NCBI RefSeq assembly: GCF_019457515.1
Contig: NZ_CP080421.1
Coordinates: forward strand, 3,224,001-3,288,000
Direction of reading: 5' to 3'
Source: Shewanella mesophila
GTDB taxonomy: Bacteria > Pseudomonadota > Gammaproteobacteria > Enterobacterales > Shewanellaceae
Length of the DNA: 64,000 bases
Part shown: positions 17,980 through 26,889 of the stretch, piece by piece
Numbering within the stretch: the stretch's first letter is position 1
Layout of the letters: the number at the start of each line of letters is the position of its first letter
Program-made: the position numbers and the translations under genes
Notes under the pieces: generated by a model
Told to the model about the DNA's origin: nothing
Seen by the model: only the letters and a program-made list of their open reading frames with translations
The model's database searches: none

Positions 17980-18756
17980 CTAGCTCTGTTGCTTTAACAG
18001 CACTTTCAATCCTCGGCAAACTAAGGTTTCCATATCATCGACGCGCGCAATATTAACATCACTCATTGGGGCAGTTAAGGCGAGTTGCTTTAACGAGTCT
18101 AAGCAACCTCGATAATAATCATGATTATTCATCATAGGCCCTGCTAGCCAGATCCTATTAGGATTAAACAGGTTTACTGTCCAGGCCAGTCCCATTCCTA
18201 AATAGCTACCGGCACGATACAACTCTTGTGGTGATTTGAGTCCTCGGATGCGGATCGACTCACCGCTGGCGAGTTGCTCTAAGCTATGCTCACCAGACTC
18301 GCTGATCACACGGCAATGCCCCAGCTCACCGGCAACGCCTGCGGCTCCGGTGAAAGGCTGTCCCTTGATAGCGATAGACATTCCAATTCCCATACCGCTC
18401 ATCAGCAGCAATTCGCAATCATTCTTAGCGTTACATAATGCAAGCATACCTGCATCGATATCGTTATGGATCACAGCATGTGTCGCTTTACTCGTTAATT
18501 GCCCTAGGGAAAGGCCGTTGAGTTTGGGCGACACTTTACAGGAGACTAAAGTGTGGTTTCTAACTAAGCCGGGAACGGCAATGCCGAGTTGGTAATCGAC
18601 CAGTCCATAATCGGCTTCAAGCTCCATGATCTGCTGATTGAGCTGCGTTACCGTAAAATGTTCACCCGTTGCAATTTTGTATTGCTCGGTACGTCCTTGA
18701 ACTTCAATCTCAAAGAGGGCTGTCGAACCACCAATATCAATGGTCAATGATTGCAT
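17980..18756 (-). CDS. ROK-family protein (sugar kinase-like)
   Basis: 258-aa protein with the actin-like ATPase fold of the ROK family: IDIGGSTALFEIEV (phosphate 1), HNDIDAGMLAL (catalytic Asp region), GMGIGMSI, and GVAGELGHCRV. The start at 18756 (MQSLTIDIGG) has GGAG 6 nt upstream; an in-frame start at 18774 lacks this. It is short and lacks the CxCGxxGC zinc motif of classical ROK sugar kinases, so its substrate is open. It is followed upstream by a leftward MFS gene, which could supply the sugar, but the 173-bp gap makes a common operon uncertain. Confidence 0.78.
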   Translation of the reverse strand: MQSLTIDIGGSTALFEIEVQGRTEQYKIATGEHFTVTQLNQQIMELEADYGLVDYQLGIAVPGLVRNHTLVSCKVSPKLNGLSLGQLTSKATHAVIHNDIDAGMLALCNAKNDCELLLMSGMGIGMSIAIKGQPFTGAAGVAGELGHCRVISESGEHSLEQLASGESIRIRGLKSPQELYRAGSYLGMGLAWTVNLFNPNRIWLAGPMMNNHDYYRGCLDSLKQLALTAPMSDVNIARVDDMETLVCRGLKVLLKQQS

Positions 18757-18929
18757 AACGTGCTCCGATAACATCTGTTCAAGTACAAAAATGAGGTTAA
18801 CTTTATGATCAACAATGCTATCACAAATTAGTGACTAAAACGCCATAAAAACTGTATCTAAGGTATTGCTTTGATTACATTTACAGCATAGTCATTAAGT
18901 TTATGCCAATCGAAAAGTGATATTTCCAT

Positions 18930-20117
18930 TCAAGACTCAAACTTTGGACGCTTAAGCAGGGCTATTCTGCCCCACGCCATCAGGCAAAGATGAATGGCGA
19001 TAAGCGGAATACAGCTAACCAACATCACCTCCCAGCCGAGATTATGCAAAACCCATCCCGCACTTAATGAGGCGATCGCTTGTGAGCCAAACACAAAGGC
19101 ATCATTAAAAGACTGAACCTTAAATCGTTCATCGCTCTCATAATAATGGGGTAATAATACGGTGCCGCCAACAAATAGAAAATTCCAACCAATACCCAAT
19201 AACACAAGTGCGACCCAATAATTGAGTAGTTCATGTCCCAATAAGGCCACGGTGATAGTGATACCATAGGCGAACAAGCCTGCTAACATCATTTTTCTAG
19301 GACCAAACTTAGCCATCAAATAGCCACTAAACAGTGAAGGGAAATACATAGCGATGATATGGCTTTGGATCACCCATTTAGTATCGGCGAGTGAGTGGTG
19401 CTCTATATGATGCATGTGCAGCGGGGTGGCCGTCATCACAAAACTCATCATCCCATAACCTATAGTTGCGGCGCCAACGGCAGTCCATATCTGTGGCTGC
19501 GATAGAATATTCGCCAGTGGCCGCCCGTCGCTCACAGGCTCATTAAGGCTCATTGGCGCTTGAAGTGGCTCGTGATAAAAGCTCAGCACCGCCGCTGCAA
19601 TCAAGCAAACTAGGGTTAAAAAAAGAAATGCCCCCACATAGGGCTCACTGATCAGGCTAGAGCCAAAAACAGCTAATTCAGGGCCAACAAACGCGGCGAC
19701 TAACCCACCGACAAGCACACGCGAAGCCGCCTTAGCCCCATCCATAGCCTCGACCGACTCCATCGCCGCAAATCGATATTGCTGTACAATCGCCCCCGAT
19801 GTGCCCAGCATAAAACCGCTAAAACAAAACAGTGAAAACCAATGTGTTTGAGTGGCAATGGCGGCAACAATCCCAGCCAAAGCACCACCGCAAGCCCCGA
19901 AGATAAATACCCGCTTACGTCCAAACCGGCGCATAAGCCGACTAACCGGAATCACCGACAGCGCAACACCAATCACCATCATGGCAATCGGCAGCGTGGC
20001 CAGCGCAGGAGTGGGCGCTAACTCGACACCAATCAAGCCACCAAGCAGCATCATCATGGGCGTAGCACTCATCGCAAACGCTTGTGCTAAGGTTAACACC
20101 CATACGTTTCTTGGCAT
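18930..20117 (-). CDS. MFS transporter
   Basis: 395-aa integral membrane protein with about 12 hydrophobic segments. The loop 2-3 motif SRLMRRFGRKRVFIFGACGG is the MFS signature A. The start ATG at 20117 is placed after GGAG with 8-nt spacing; a GTG at 20135 would add six residues. The substrate is not evident. It is divergent from the aminopeptidase P gene, with a 192-bp shared control region. Confidence 0.85.
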   Translation of the reverse strand: MPRNVWVLTLAQAFAMSATPMMMLLGGLIGVELAPTPALATLPIAMMVIGVALSVIPVSRLMRRFGRKRVFIFGACGGALAGIVAAIATQTHWFSLFCFSGFMLGTSGAIVQQYRFAAMESVEAMDGAKAASRVLVGGLVAAFVGPELAVFGSSLISEPYVGAFLFLTLVCLIAAAVLSFYHEPLQAPMSLNEPVSDGRPLANILSQPQIWTAVGAATIGYGMMSFVMTATPLHMHHIEHHSLADTKWVIQSHIIAMYFPSLFSGYLMAKFGPRKMMLAGLFAYGITITVALLGHELLNYWVALVLLGIGWNFLFVGGTVLLPHYYESDERFKVQSFNDAFVFGSQAIASLSAGWVLHNLGWEVMLVSCIPLIAIHLCLMAWGRIALLKRPKFES

Positions 20118-20309
20118 CTTCTCTTCTCCATTCACCGATCACGCAATTAATTTATACAACAAGATAAACTACACCTAGGTTAATAATCTAGGGTAATGAT
20201 CTCGCCCATGCCTACTCCCCTCTTCCAACCTTGGCCTGCAACTGCGATAATCCTTGCTCATTTGATCAAGCCCGATGCTACCTTCACGGTAGTAAAAACA
20301 GGAGCCAGT

Positions 20310-22097
20310 ATGACGACACCAACAGCACAACACCTCAATTTAGTCCGCAATGAGCTAGATTCAGCCCAATTAGACGCCTTTATCCTTCCCCGCGCCGATG
20401 AATATCTTGGCGAGTATGTGCCAGAGCGAAATGAACGTCTGCAATGGCTTACTAATTTTACCGGCTCGGCGGGAATGGCGATTGTGCTAAAAGAGAGTGC
20501 CGCCATTTTTATCGATGGTCGTTACACTGTGCAAGTCAAACAGCAGGTCGATGCTTCGCTCTACCAATACTTGAGCCTGACCGACACTCCGCAGATCTCT
20601 TGGTTAGTCTCACAGCTATCAGCTGGCGCAAAAGTCGGCATCGATGCGCGATTACACTCTTTAAATTGGTATCAAGCGACCAAAACTGAACTTGAACGAG
20701 CCGGCATCGAACTCGTCTCCATGACCGCCAACCCAGTCGACCAGCATTGGCAACAGCGTCCTGAAGCATCGACGGCCCCTATCACCCTATTTGATGAACA
20801 AAGCGCTGGACGCTCTAGTATTGAAAAGCGGACGCAAATAGGCGCCGCAGTAGCACAAGCGGGCGCCGACTGCGCCCTTATCACAGCATTGGACTCATTC
20901 TGCTGGTTGCTCAATATTCGCGGCAGCGATGTCCCAAGACTACCAGTCGTGCTCGGCGCGTCACTGCTATATGCCAATGGCGACATGGTGCTATTTACCG
21001 ACCTCAATAAACTGCCTGAGAATATCGAGCAACATGTTGGCCCGGGCGTGACATTTAAAGCAGAAAGCGAACTGGAAACGACATTAAGTTCACTCTCTGG
21101 GGTGAAATTATTAATCGATCCCAACGGCGCTAATGCCTGGATGCAATTAACGGCAAAACAACATGGTGCCGAGCTCGTTGAAGGCCTTGATCCCGTAGCC
21201 TTGCCAAAAGCGCAGAAGAATAGCGCAGAACTTGCGGGGATGACCGCCTGCCATATCCGAGATGGCGTAGCCGTTAGCCGCTTCCTCGCTTGGTTAGACA
21301 AAGAGGTCGCCACAGATAGACTCTATGACGAAGGCGTACTAGCGGATAAACTGGAAAGTTTTCGTCTGCAAGACAGTTTATATCGTGAACCCAGCTTTGA
21401 TACCATCTCGGCCGCTGGCGCCAACGCGGCCATGTGTCACTATAATCACAATAATGGCACCCCAGCCATGATGCAGATGAATAGCATCTACTTAGTCGAC
21501 TCTGGCGCACAATATTTAGATGGCACCACAGATGTGACCCGCACCATCGCCATCGGCAAGGTTAGCCAAGAGCAACGTAAGATGGTGACCTTAGTATTAA
21601 AAGGCCATATCGCACTCGATCAGGCTCGCTTCCCCAAAGGCACCACAGGCCAGCAGCTCGATAGCTTTGCGCGTCAATATCTGTGGCAACATGGCTTTGA
21701 CTATGATCATGGTACGGGCCACGGCGTAGGCCATTTTTTGAGTGTCCATGAAGGACCACAACGTATCGCGAAAAACAGTAACAATGTCGCGTTACTTCCT
21801 GGCATGGTGCTCTCTAACGAGCCAGGGTATTACCGCGCCGATGCCTTTGGTATCCGGATTGAAAACTTAGTTGAGGTTCGTCCATGTGCTGCCTTGCAAG
21901 GTGCCGAACGGGAAACCTATGAGTTTCATGCACTGACACTCATCCCGATAGATTCACGACTTATCGACACACAATTGTTGAACGATAATGAGCTTGCTTG
22001 GTTCAATGCTTATCATCAACGGGTTCGCGAAACCTTAGCGCCGTTAATGCAAGGTGAAGATCTGGCCTGGCTATTACAAGCAACCGAAGCAATTTAA
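20310..22097 (+). CDS. Aminopeptidase P family protein (M24B, long form)
   Basis: 595-aa Xaa-Pro aminopeptidase of the three-domain type that is longer than E. coli PepP (441 aa). The catalytic domain shows YLVDSGAQYLDGTTDVTRT (Asp ligands), YDHGTGHGVGHFLSVHEGP (His), LLPGMVLSNEPGYY (Glu) and FGIRIENLVEV (Glu). The start is chosen at 20310 (MTTPTAQHLN), which has AGGAG 5 nt upstream and matches the family N-terminus; 38 further in-frame residues upstream are probably not translated. It removes N-terminal residues preceding proline. Confidence 0.9.
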   Translation: MTTPTAQHLNLVRNELDSAQLDAFILPRADEYLGEYVPERNERLQWLTNFTGSAGMAIVLKESAAIFIDGRYTVQVKQQVDASLYQYLSLTDTPQISWLVSQLSAGAKVGIDARLHSLNWYQATKTELERAGIELVSMTANPVDQHWQQRPEASTAPITLFDEQSAGRSSIEKRTQIGAAVAQAGADCALITALDSFCWLLNIRGSDVPRLPVVLGASLLYANGDMVLFTDLNKLPENIEQHVGPGVTFKAESELETTLSSLSGVKLLIDPNGANAWMQLTAKQHGAELVEGLDPVALPKAQKNSAELAGMTACHIRDGVAVSRFLAWLDKEVATDRLYDEGVLADKLESFRLQDSLYREPSFDTISAAGANAAMCHYNHNNGTPAMMQMNSIYLVDSGAQYLDGTTDVTRTIAIGKVSQEQRKMVTLVLKGHIALDQARFPKGTTGQQLDSFARQYLWQHGFDYDHGTGHGVGHFLSVHEGPQRIAKNSNNVALLPGMVLSNEPGYYRADAFGIRIENLVEVRPCAALQGAERETYEFHALTLIPIDSRLIDTQLLNDNELAWFNAYHQRVRETLAPLMQGEDLAWLLQATEAI

Positions 22098-22414
22098 GCT
22101 CAACAAGCTTGTTTAACTGGTCATCTAAAGGTTAACGATAAACGGCACTAATCTAGGTGCTGTTTTTATTTGAGCTAATAAAAAAATCGACTCTGTATAC
22201 CTCATCTATCATTAAACCCAGCGATGCCGGCTTTATCGAACGCAATTGAGTCAATACAATAAAAGTGCAGGTTTTAACCAAAAATTTTGCTATACTCCGC
22301 GGCCGCCATTTGGCGTCAGTCATTAATCTAGGGAGACGTTCTCCGTTGATTAACCAGACCAAACTAAATTGTTATATTGTCGTTATGTTGAATAGGTAAA
22401 AACAGGATATCCCA
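22098..22414. other. Intergenic region with helicase leader
   Basis: 317 bp without a gene. The clearest element is an extended -10 (TGC TATACT) at 22288-22296, which would give a 5' leader of about 110 nt for the RhlE-like helicase. Long leaders are common for cold-regulated helicase genes. No terminator was recognised after the peptidase gene. Confidence 0.5.
22288..22296 (+). promoter_or_regulatory. Extended -10 promoter candidate for the DEAD-box helicase
   Basis: TGCTATACT has the TGn extension directly joined to a near-consensus -10 (TATACT); no good -35 is present at 17 bp, as allowed for extended -10 promoters. It would start transcription near 22303. Confidence 0.45.
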
Positions 22415-23713
22415 ATGAGATTTGAATCTTTTAGTTTTGCTCCAGAGATTGTGCGTGCTATCTCCGATTGTGGCTATCAAAAAATGACGCCTATTCAGCA
22501 GCAAGCCATTCCAGCCATTCGCCGTGGCCAAGATGTGCTGGCAAGTGCGCAAACCGGTACGGGTAAAACCGCCGCATTTGCCTTGCCTATATTACAAAAA
22601 ATGGTCGACAATCCAAGCGAGACTCAGCGTTCAAATACCCGCGCCCTAATTTTAGCGCCAACTCGAGAGTTGGCCGCGCAAGTTGCTGACAATATCAAAG
22701 AGTACAGTCGCTACTTACCCATATCTGTGTTAACCATCTATGGTGGCGTTAAGATGGATTCCCAAGCGCAGAAGCTAAAGAAAGGGGCCGATATTATCGT
22801 CGCCACCCCTGGCCGTCTGCTGGAACATATTCAAGCTTGTAATCTGAGCTTATCCAATGTGGATTTCTTGGTACTCGATGAAGCCGACCGCATGTTGGAT
22901 ATGGGCTTTATCAGCGACATTCAAAAAATTCTGCAGGCGGTTAATAGCAAACGCCAAAACCTACTGTTTTCGGCGACCTTCTCAAATGCAGTTAAACAGC
23001 TCGCAAACGAGATGCTGGTTAAGCCCAAACTCATTAGTGTTGATAAGCAAAACACCACGGCAGTGACCGTGAGCCAAGTTGTCTACCCTGTAGAACAGCG
23101 CCGCAAGCGTGAGTTACTGTCAGAGTTAATCGGCACCAAGAACTGGCAACAAGTGCTGGTATTTACCGCCACGCGAGAAGCCGCCGATACCTTAGTGAAG
23201 GAACTCAACCTCGACGGAATTCCGTCTGCTGTAGTACACAGCGAAAAAGCCCAAGGAAATCGTCGTCGTGCCCTACGTGAGTTTAAAGAGGGTAAAGTGC
23301 GCGCATTGGTTGCAACCGAAGTGGCAGCTCGCGGCTTAGATATTCCAGCATTAGAGTATGTCGTTAACTACGATCTCCCCTTCCTTGCAGAAGATTATGT
23401 TCACCGTATCGGCCGAACGGGGCGTGCCGGTCGAAGCGGCGTCGCCATCTCTTTGGTCAGTCGTGAAGAGGAGCGCACCTTACACGATATCGAGAAATTG
23501 ATCGGTAACAAGATCCGCCGTATTACGATCCCAGGCTACGAGGTTGGTAGTCGAGAACTACTGATCAAACATCTACAGAAACGTCGCAGCTTCGCCAAGA
23601 AACAACAGCGTAGTGACAATGTAGGGGCTCAGGTCGTCGCCGAAAAAAACTTAGGTACTCGCCGAGTGAAGCTGAAGAACTCTGCTAATGCCAAAATAAA
23701 GAAGCCAAAATAA
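22415..23713 (+). CDS. rhlE: DEAD-box ATP-dependent RNA helicase, RhlE-like
   Basis: 432 aa with the full motif set: Q motif (FAPEIVRAISDCGYQKMTPIQ), I ASAQTGTGKTA, Ia PTRELAAQ, Ib TPGRLLEH, II DEAD, III SAT, IV VLVFTAT, V ATEVAARGLDIP, VI HRIGRTGRAGRSG. The C-terminal tail of about 60 residues is short and strongly basic. Similarity is best to the RhlE group, which acts in RNA decay and ribosome assembly. The long untranslated leader may indicate temperature control. Confidence 0.9.
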   Translation: MRFESFSFAPEIVRAISDCGYQKMTPIQQQAIPAIRRGQDVLASAQTGTGKTAAFALPILQKMVDNPSETQRSNTRALILAPTRELAAQVADNIKEYSRYLPISVLTIYGGVKMDSQAQKLKKGADIIVATPGRLLEHIQACNLSLSNVDFLVLDEADRMLDMGFISDIQKILQAVNSKRQNLLFSATFSNAVKQLANEMLVKPKLISVDKQNTTAVTVSQVVYPVEQRRKRELLSELIGTKNWQQVLVFTATREAADTLVKELNLDGIPSAVVHSEKAQGNRRRALREFKEGKVRALVATEVAARGLDIPALEYVVNYDLPFLAEDYVHRIGRTGRAGRSGVAISLVSREEERTLHDIEKLIGNKIRRITIPGYEVGSRELLIKHLQKRRSFAKKQQRSDNVGAQVVAEKNLGTRRVKLKNSANAKIKKPK

Positions 23714-23749
23714 TCGACGTACGGTCACAGAATTATTTTATATACAAAT

Positions 23750-23774
23750 AAGGCACTTAAACGTGCCTTTTTTG
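23750..23774 (+). terminator. Terminator of the helicase gene
   Basis: AAGGCAC / GTGCCTT stem followed by a T-run, about 40 bp past the stop. Confidence 0.85.
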
Positions 23775-23932
23775 TGCAGCGAGATTAGAGCTGTTGCAAT
23801 ATCGTTTTATATTCAGTGGCAAATCAAAAAACGGCCTCGCGCCTAAAAAGCTGTTTTAGGCATATCGATGAAAGTTCCTTGTTCGTTCTCGGGTCTCTTG
23901 TGTATCAATAACAATACCAACAAGGCTCCCCA

Positions 23933-24562
23933 ATGAACAAAGTGTTATTAGCCCTATTTATCTTACTAATTAGCCTGCCGAGTATGGCAAAACCCATCGC
24001 CCAAGATGAGTTATCGATCTCGCCACTCTTAAACGGTCAAACGATCCCAAGTGTGACGGTTACCGAGCTTAACGGCGACAGTGTCAGCCTAGCAAAGCTT
24101 ACGGCAAACAAACCGAGTGTGATCTTCTTCTATCGCGGAGGTTGGTGCCCCTTCTGCAACGCCCAAATGGGCCAACTAAAAGCGATTGAGCAAGATCTGA
24201 TTAACATGGGCTTTCAGCTCATCGGTATTTCACCCGACTCGCCAGACGCATTAAACGCATCCCTAACCAAGCAAAAACTCGATTACACCCTGTTATCCGA
24301 TGCTAAACTTGATGCCATGCGTGCATTTGGCTTGGCTTATTTTACCAGTGCCAAGACGACTAAGGCCTACCAAAGTAAGCTACAAGTTAACAACCAAATG
24401 TGGAAAAATAGTGACGGCGATGAACGCCTTGTATTACCCGTTCCCGCCATCTATATCATAGATAAAAATGGCTTAGTGCACTTTCAATACGTTAACCCAA
24501 ATTACAAGGTTCGCGCCGATCCAAAACTCATCTTAACCGCTGCGAGTTTAGTCCCGCAGTAA
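23933..24562 (+). CDS. Secreted peroxiredoxin-like protein (AhpC/TSA family)
   Basis: 209 aa. A signal peptide (MNKVLLALFILLISLPSMAKP) suggests export to the periplasm. The thioredoxin-fold core holds VIFFYRGGWCPFCNAQMGQL with a peroxidatic/CxxC-type Cys pair (WCPFC), followed by LIGISPDSPDAL and, near the C-terminus, VPAIYIIDKNGLVHFQYVNPNY. It would reduce peroxides or act as a thiol oxidoreductase. Its monocistronic placement and periplasmic location make an oxidative-stress role plausible but unproven. Confidence 0.82.
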   Translation: MNKVLLALFILLISLPSMAKPIAQDELSISPLLNGQTIPSVTVTELNGDSVSLAKLTANKPSVIFFYRGGWCPFCNAQMGQLKAIEQDLINMGFQLIGISPDSPDALNASLTKQKLDYTLLSDAKLDAMRAFGLAYFTSAKTTKAYQSKLQVNNQMWKNSDGDERLVLPVPAIYIIDKNGLVHFQYVNPNYKVRADPKLILTAASLVPQ

Positions 24563-24624
24563 ATAAAGGCATGCCGTTATAAAGGAATGCAATCATAGAG
24601 GGATAACAAGGATATAGGGTATAC

Positions 24625-24659
24625 TCTCCGAGCAAATCGCCACTTTTTCTGCTCGGAGA
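24625..24659 (+). promoter_or_regulatory. 10-bp inverted repeat covering the ribosome-binding site of the DUF2913 gene
   Basis: TCTCCGAGCA (24625-24634) pairs perfectly with TGCTCGGAGA (24650-24659) across a 15-nt loop. The right arm contains the GGAG that lies 5 nt before the ATG at 24664. In RNA this would hide the ribosome-binding site. A TATACT at 24620-24625 could be a -10, and then transcription would begin inside the left arm and the repeat would instead be a DNA operator. Both readings are open. Confidence 0.6.
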
Positions 24660-24663
24660 AACC

Positions 24664-25296
24664 ATGACAGAGCAAACCTATAACCAAGCCATTGTTGAAT
24701 TAGCCCAAGCTGGACTTAGCGCTTTAGCGCAAAGAGCCGACACGCCGAATTCCATAAAAACAGCCGCGGCTGAGAGCCACTTTATTTGTAGCTGGATGGC
24801 ACAAGCATTAAAAGAGCGACGTTTTGCTAAGTTAGTTGCAGGCGATCTAACTAACTGGATCCGTGATGGCAGAAGCTTGGGCGCTAATGCTCAGCTGCCA
24901 GATCTTCTTGCTCGCATAAACACTCAATATCTGGCCGCCATGGACAACCAGCATATTGGTGACGCGCTTAAGGCGATGATTGAGGAACTCGATGAAGCGA
25001 AGTGGCTGGTGATCCTTGACTGCGAAGTCAATGGCAAGCTAAAGCTAGGCAGCGATGGTCGCAACAGCCTGATTATCTCAGTTGAACAGTATGAGCAACA
25101 CATCGAAGCGGGACAACTACTTAAACCCATCACCCTCTATGTCCGCAGCGATGAACAATTGCTTGCCAGATTAGCCGCAAAACATGGGCTACTACTTAGC
25201 CCTGGCAACAAGAAAGCGAGCTTAATCAAGCACCATAAAGCCTATAAAGTTTACCCAAATAATCAGCAGCCAGCATTGGCGCTATTAGTTAGCTAA
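24664..25296 (+). CDS. DUF2913-family protein
   Basis: 210-aa cytoplasmic protein of unknown function. The pattern near the N-terminus, SHFICSWMAQALKERRFAKLVAGDLTNWIRDGRSLG, resembles DUF2913 proteins of Vibrio and Shewanella; the C-terminal part contains a short basic segment (KKASLIKHHKAYKVYP). No catalytic motif or membrane segment is visible. Its ribosome-binding site is embedded in a perfect 10-bp inverted repeat, so its expression is probably tightly controlled. The family call is from memory of sequence character. Confidence 0.65.
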   Translation: MTEQTYNQAIVELAQAGLSALAQRADTPNSIKTAAAESHFICSWMAQALKERRFAKLVAGDLTNWIRDGRSLGANAQLPDLLARINTQYLAAMDNQHIGDALKAMIEELDEAKWLVILDCEVNGKLKLGSDGRNSLIISVEQYEQHIEAGQLLKPITLYVRSDEQLLARLAAKHGLLLSPGNKKASLIKHHKAYKVYPNNQQPALALLVS

Positions 25297-25338
25297 CGCT
25301 AGCGAGCGATTCCAACAACTCTGCATACGAGAGCAACT

Positions 25339-26820
25339 ATGACCCATTCATTACAAGACTACGATAACTTGTGTCAGCAGTTTAAAACCATCTACCACTT
25401 TGAGCATTTGCAGGCTTTAGGAGATTGGGATCAGGCGACCATGATGCCCGCAGGCGGCAGTCAGGCTCGCGGCGAGGCCATGGCACAACTGGCACTGCAT
25501 ATTCATACTCTTAAGACCTCTGCCTATTTAAGTGAACAACTGGCACGTGCCGCCGATGAACCATTGTCAGATGATCAGCGCGCTAACTTACGCGAAATGA
25601 ACTACCAACACCTTCAAGCGACGGCGCTTCCGGGTAAACTGGTTCAGGCGAAAACCGAGCTAACTTACGCCTGTGAACATGGGTGGCGGGAGCAGCGAAA
25701 AAATAATGATTGGCAAGGATTTAAACCCAATTTAGAAGCGGTTATCGCCTTGGTTCGTGAAGAGGCGAACATCCTAGGTGAAGTGCAAAACATGGCACCC
25801 TATGATGCCTTGATCAATAAATTTGAGCCAGGTACCAGCACAGCACAAATTGATAAGGTGTTTGGCGATCTAAAAACCTGGCTGCCAGATCTTATCAGCC
25901 AAGTGCAAGTGCGGCAGCAAGCGTGGCCGAAAATAGCTGTCCCCAACACCGCAGTCGATGCGCAGCGGATCTTGAATACCGAGGTGATAACCCAACTGGG
26001 ATTTGATTTTAGCCAAGGAAGACTCGACACCAGCAGCCACCCATTTTCAGGCGGTGTTCCTGGCGATGTGCGGATCACCACTCGCTATGATGAGCAGGAC
26101 TTTCTTACCGCGCTATTTAGCACTGTCCATGAAACGGGTCATGCTAGGTATGAGCAAGGATTACCAATCAAATGGCGCGGACAACCTGCAGGGCAAGCCC
26201 GCTCGATGGCGATTCACGAAAGCCAGAGCCTGTTTTTTGAGATGCAGCTGGCCCGCGGTGAAGGCTTACTCAAACAGCTCACTCAAAGTATTAACTTGTA
26301 TCTAAATACCCAATTTAGCGATAGCCAGCTACAACAACTGGTAACCCGAGTATCACCAGGGCTTATCCGTGTCGATGCCGATGAAGTGACCTATCCTTGC
26401 CATATTATGCTGCGCTATGAAGTGGAAAAAGGCCTTATCGACGGTAGCCTGACCGTGGCCGATCTGCCTGAGTTTTGGGACGTTTCCATGCAATCGCTAT
26501 TGGGATTATCGACCCAAGGGGATTATCGCAACGGCTGCATGCAAGATATTCACTGGCCGGTGGGAGAACTTGGTTATTTCCCTAGTTACAGTTTAGGCGC
26601 CATGTATGCCGCGCAGTTCAGAGCCAGTATGGAGAGCCAAATAGGCAATCTAGACTCACTGATAAGCAGTGGCAATATAGAGACTGTCATGCAGTGGTTA
26701 AAGGATAACATCTGGTCTAAAGGTTCACTGCTCACCACTGATGAGTTAGTTACTGCCGCGACAGGGGAAAGCTTAAATCCGGCTCACTTTAAGCAGCATC
26801 TACTTAATAGATACCTTTAG
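25339..26820 (+). CDS. M32 carboxypeptidase (carboxypeptidase Taq family)
   Basis: 493-aa zinc carboxypeptidase. The HEXXH zinc site lies in FSTVHETGHARYEQG, the downstream Glu ligand in AIHESQSLFFEMQL, and the M32 motif DEVTYPCHIMLRYEVEKGLIDG is present, as is GDVRITTRYDEQDF. The length fits the family (~495-500 aa). It is cytoplasmic and removes C-terminal residues other than proline. It begins 42 bp after the DUF2913 gene and ends at a bidirectional terminator. Confidence 0.92.
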   Translation: MTHSLQDYDNLCQQFKTIYHFEHLQALGDWDQATMMPAGGSQARGEAMAQLALHIHTLKTSAYLSEQLARAADEPLSDDQRANLREMNYQHLQATALPGKLVQAKTELTYACEHGWREQRKNNDWQGFKPNLEAVIALVREEANILGEVQNMAPYDALINKFEPGTSTAQIDKVFGDLKTWLPDLISQVQVRQQAWPKIAVPNTAVDAQRILNTEVITQLGFDFSQGRLDTSSHPFSGGVPGDVRITTRYDEQDFLTALFSTVHETGHARYEQGLPIKWRGQPAGQARSMAIHESQSLFFEMQLARGEGLLKQLTQSINLYLNTQFSDSQLQQLVTRVSPGLIRVDADEVTYPCHIMLRYEVEKGLIDGSLTVADLPEFWDVSMQSLLGLSTQGDYRNGCMQDIHWPVGELGYFPSYSLGAMYAAQFRASMESQIGNLDSLISSGNIETVMQWLKDNIWSKGSLLTTDELVTAATGESLNPAHFKQHLLNRYL

Positions 26821-26844
26821 TAGCATTAGTGGCGCCTAAAAACA

Positions 26845-26870
26845 AAGAAGCACCCAAACGGGTGCTTCTT
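26845..26870. terminator. Terminator between M32 peptidase and flotillin genes
   Basis: AAGAAGCACCC / GGGTGCTTCTT, perfect 11-bp arms with a 4-nt loop, between convergent genes. Confidence 0.85.
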
Positions 26871-26889
26871 GTTGTGCTGCGGTTACCGT

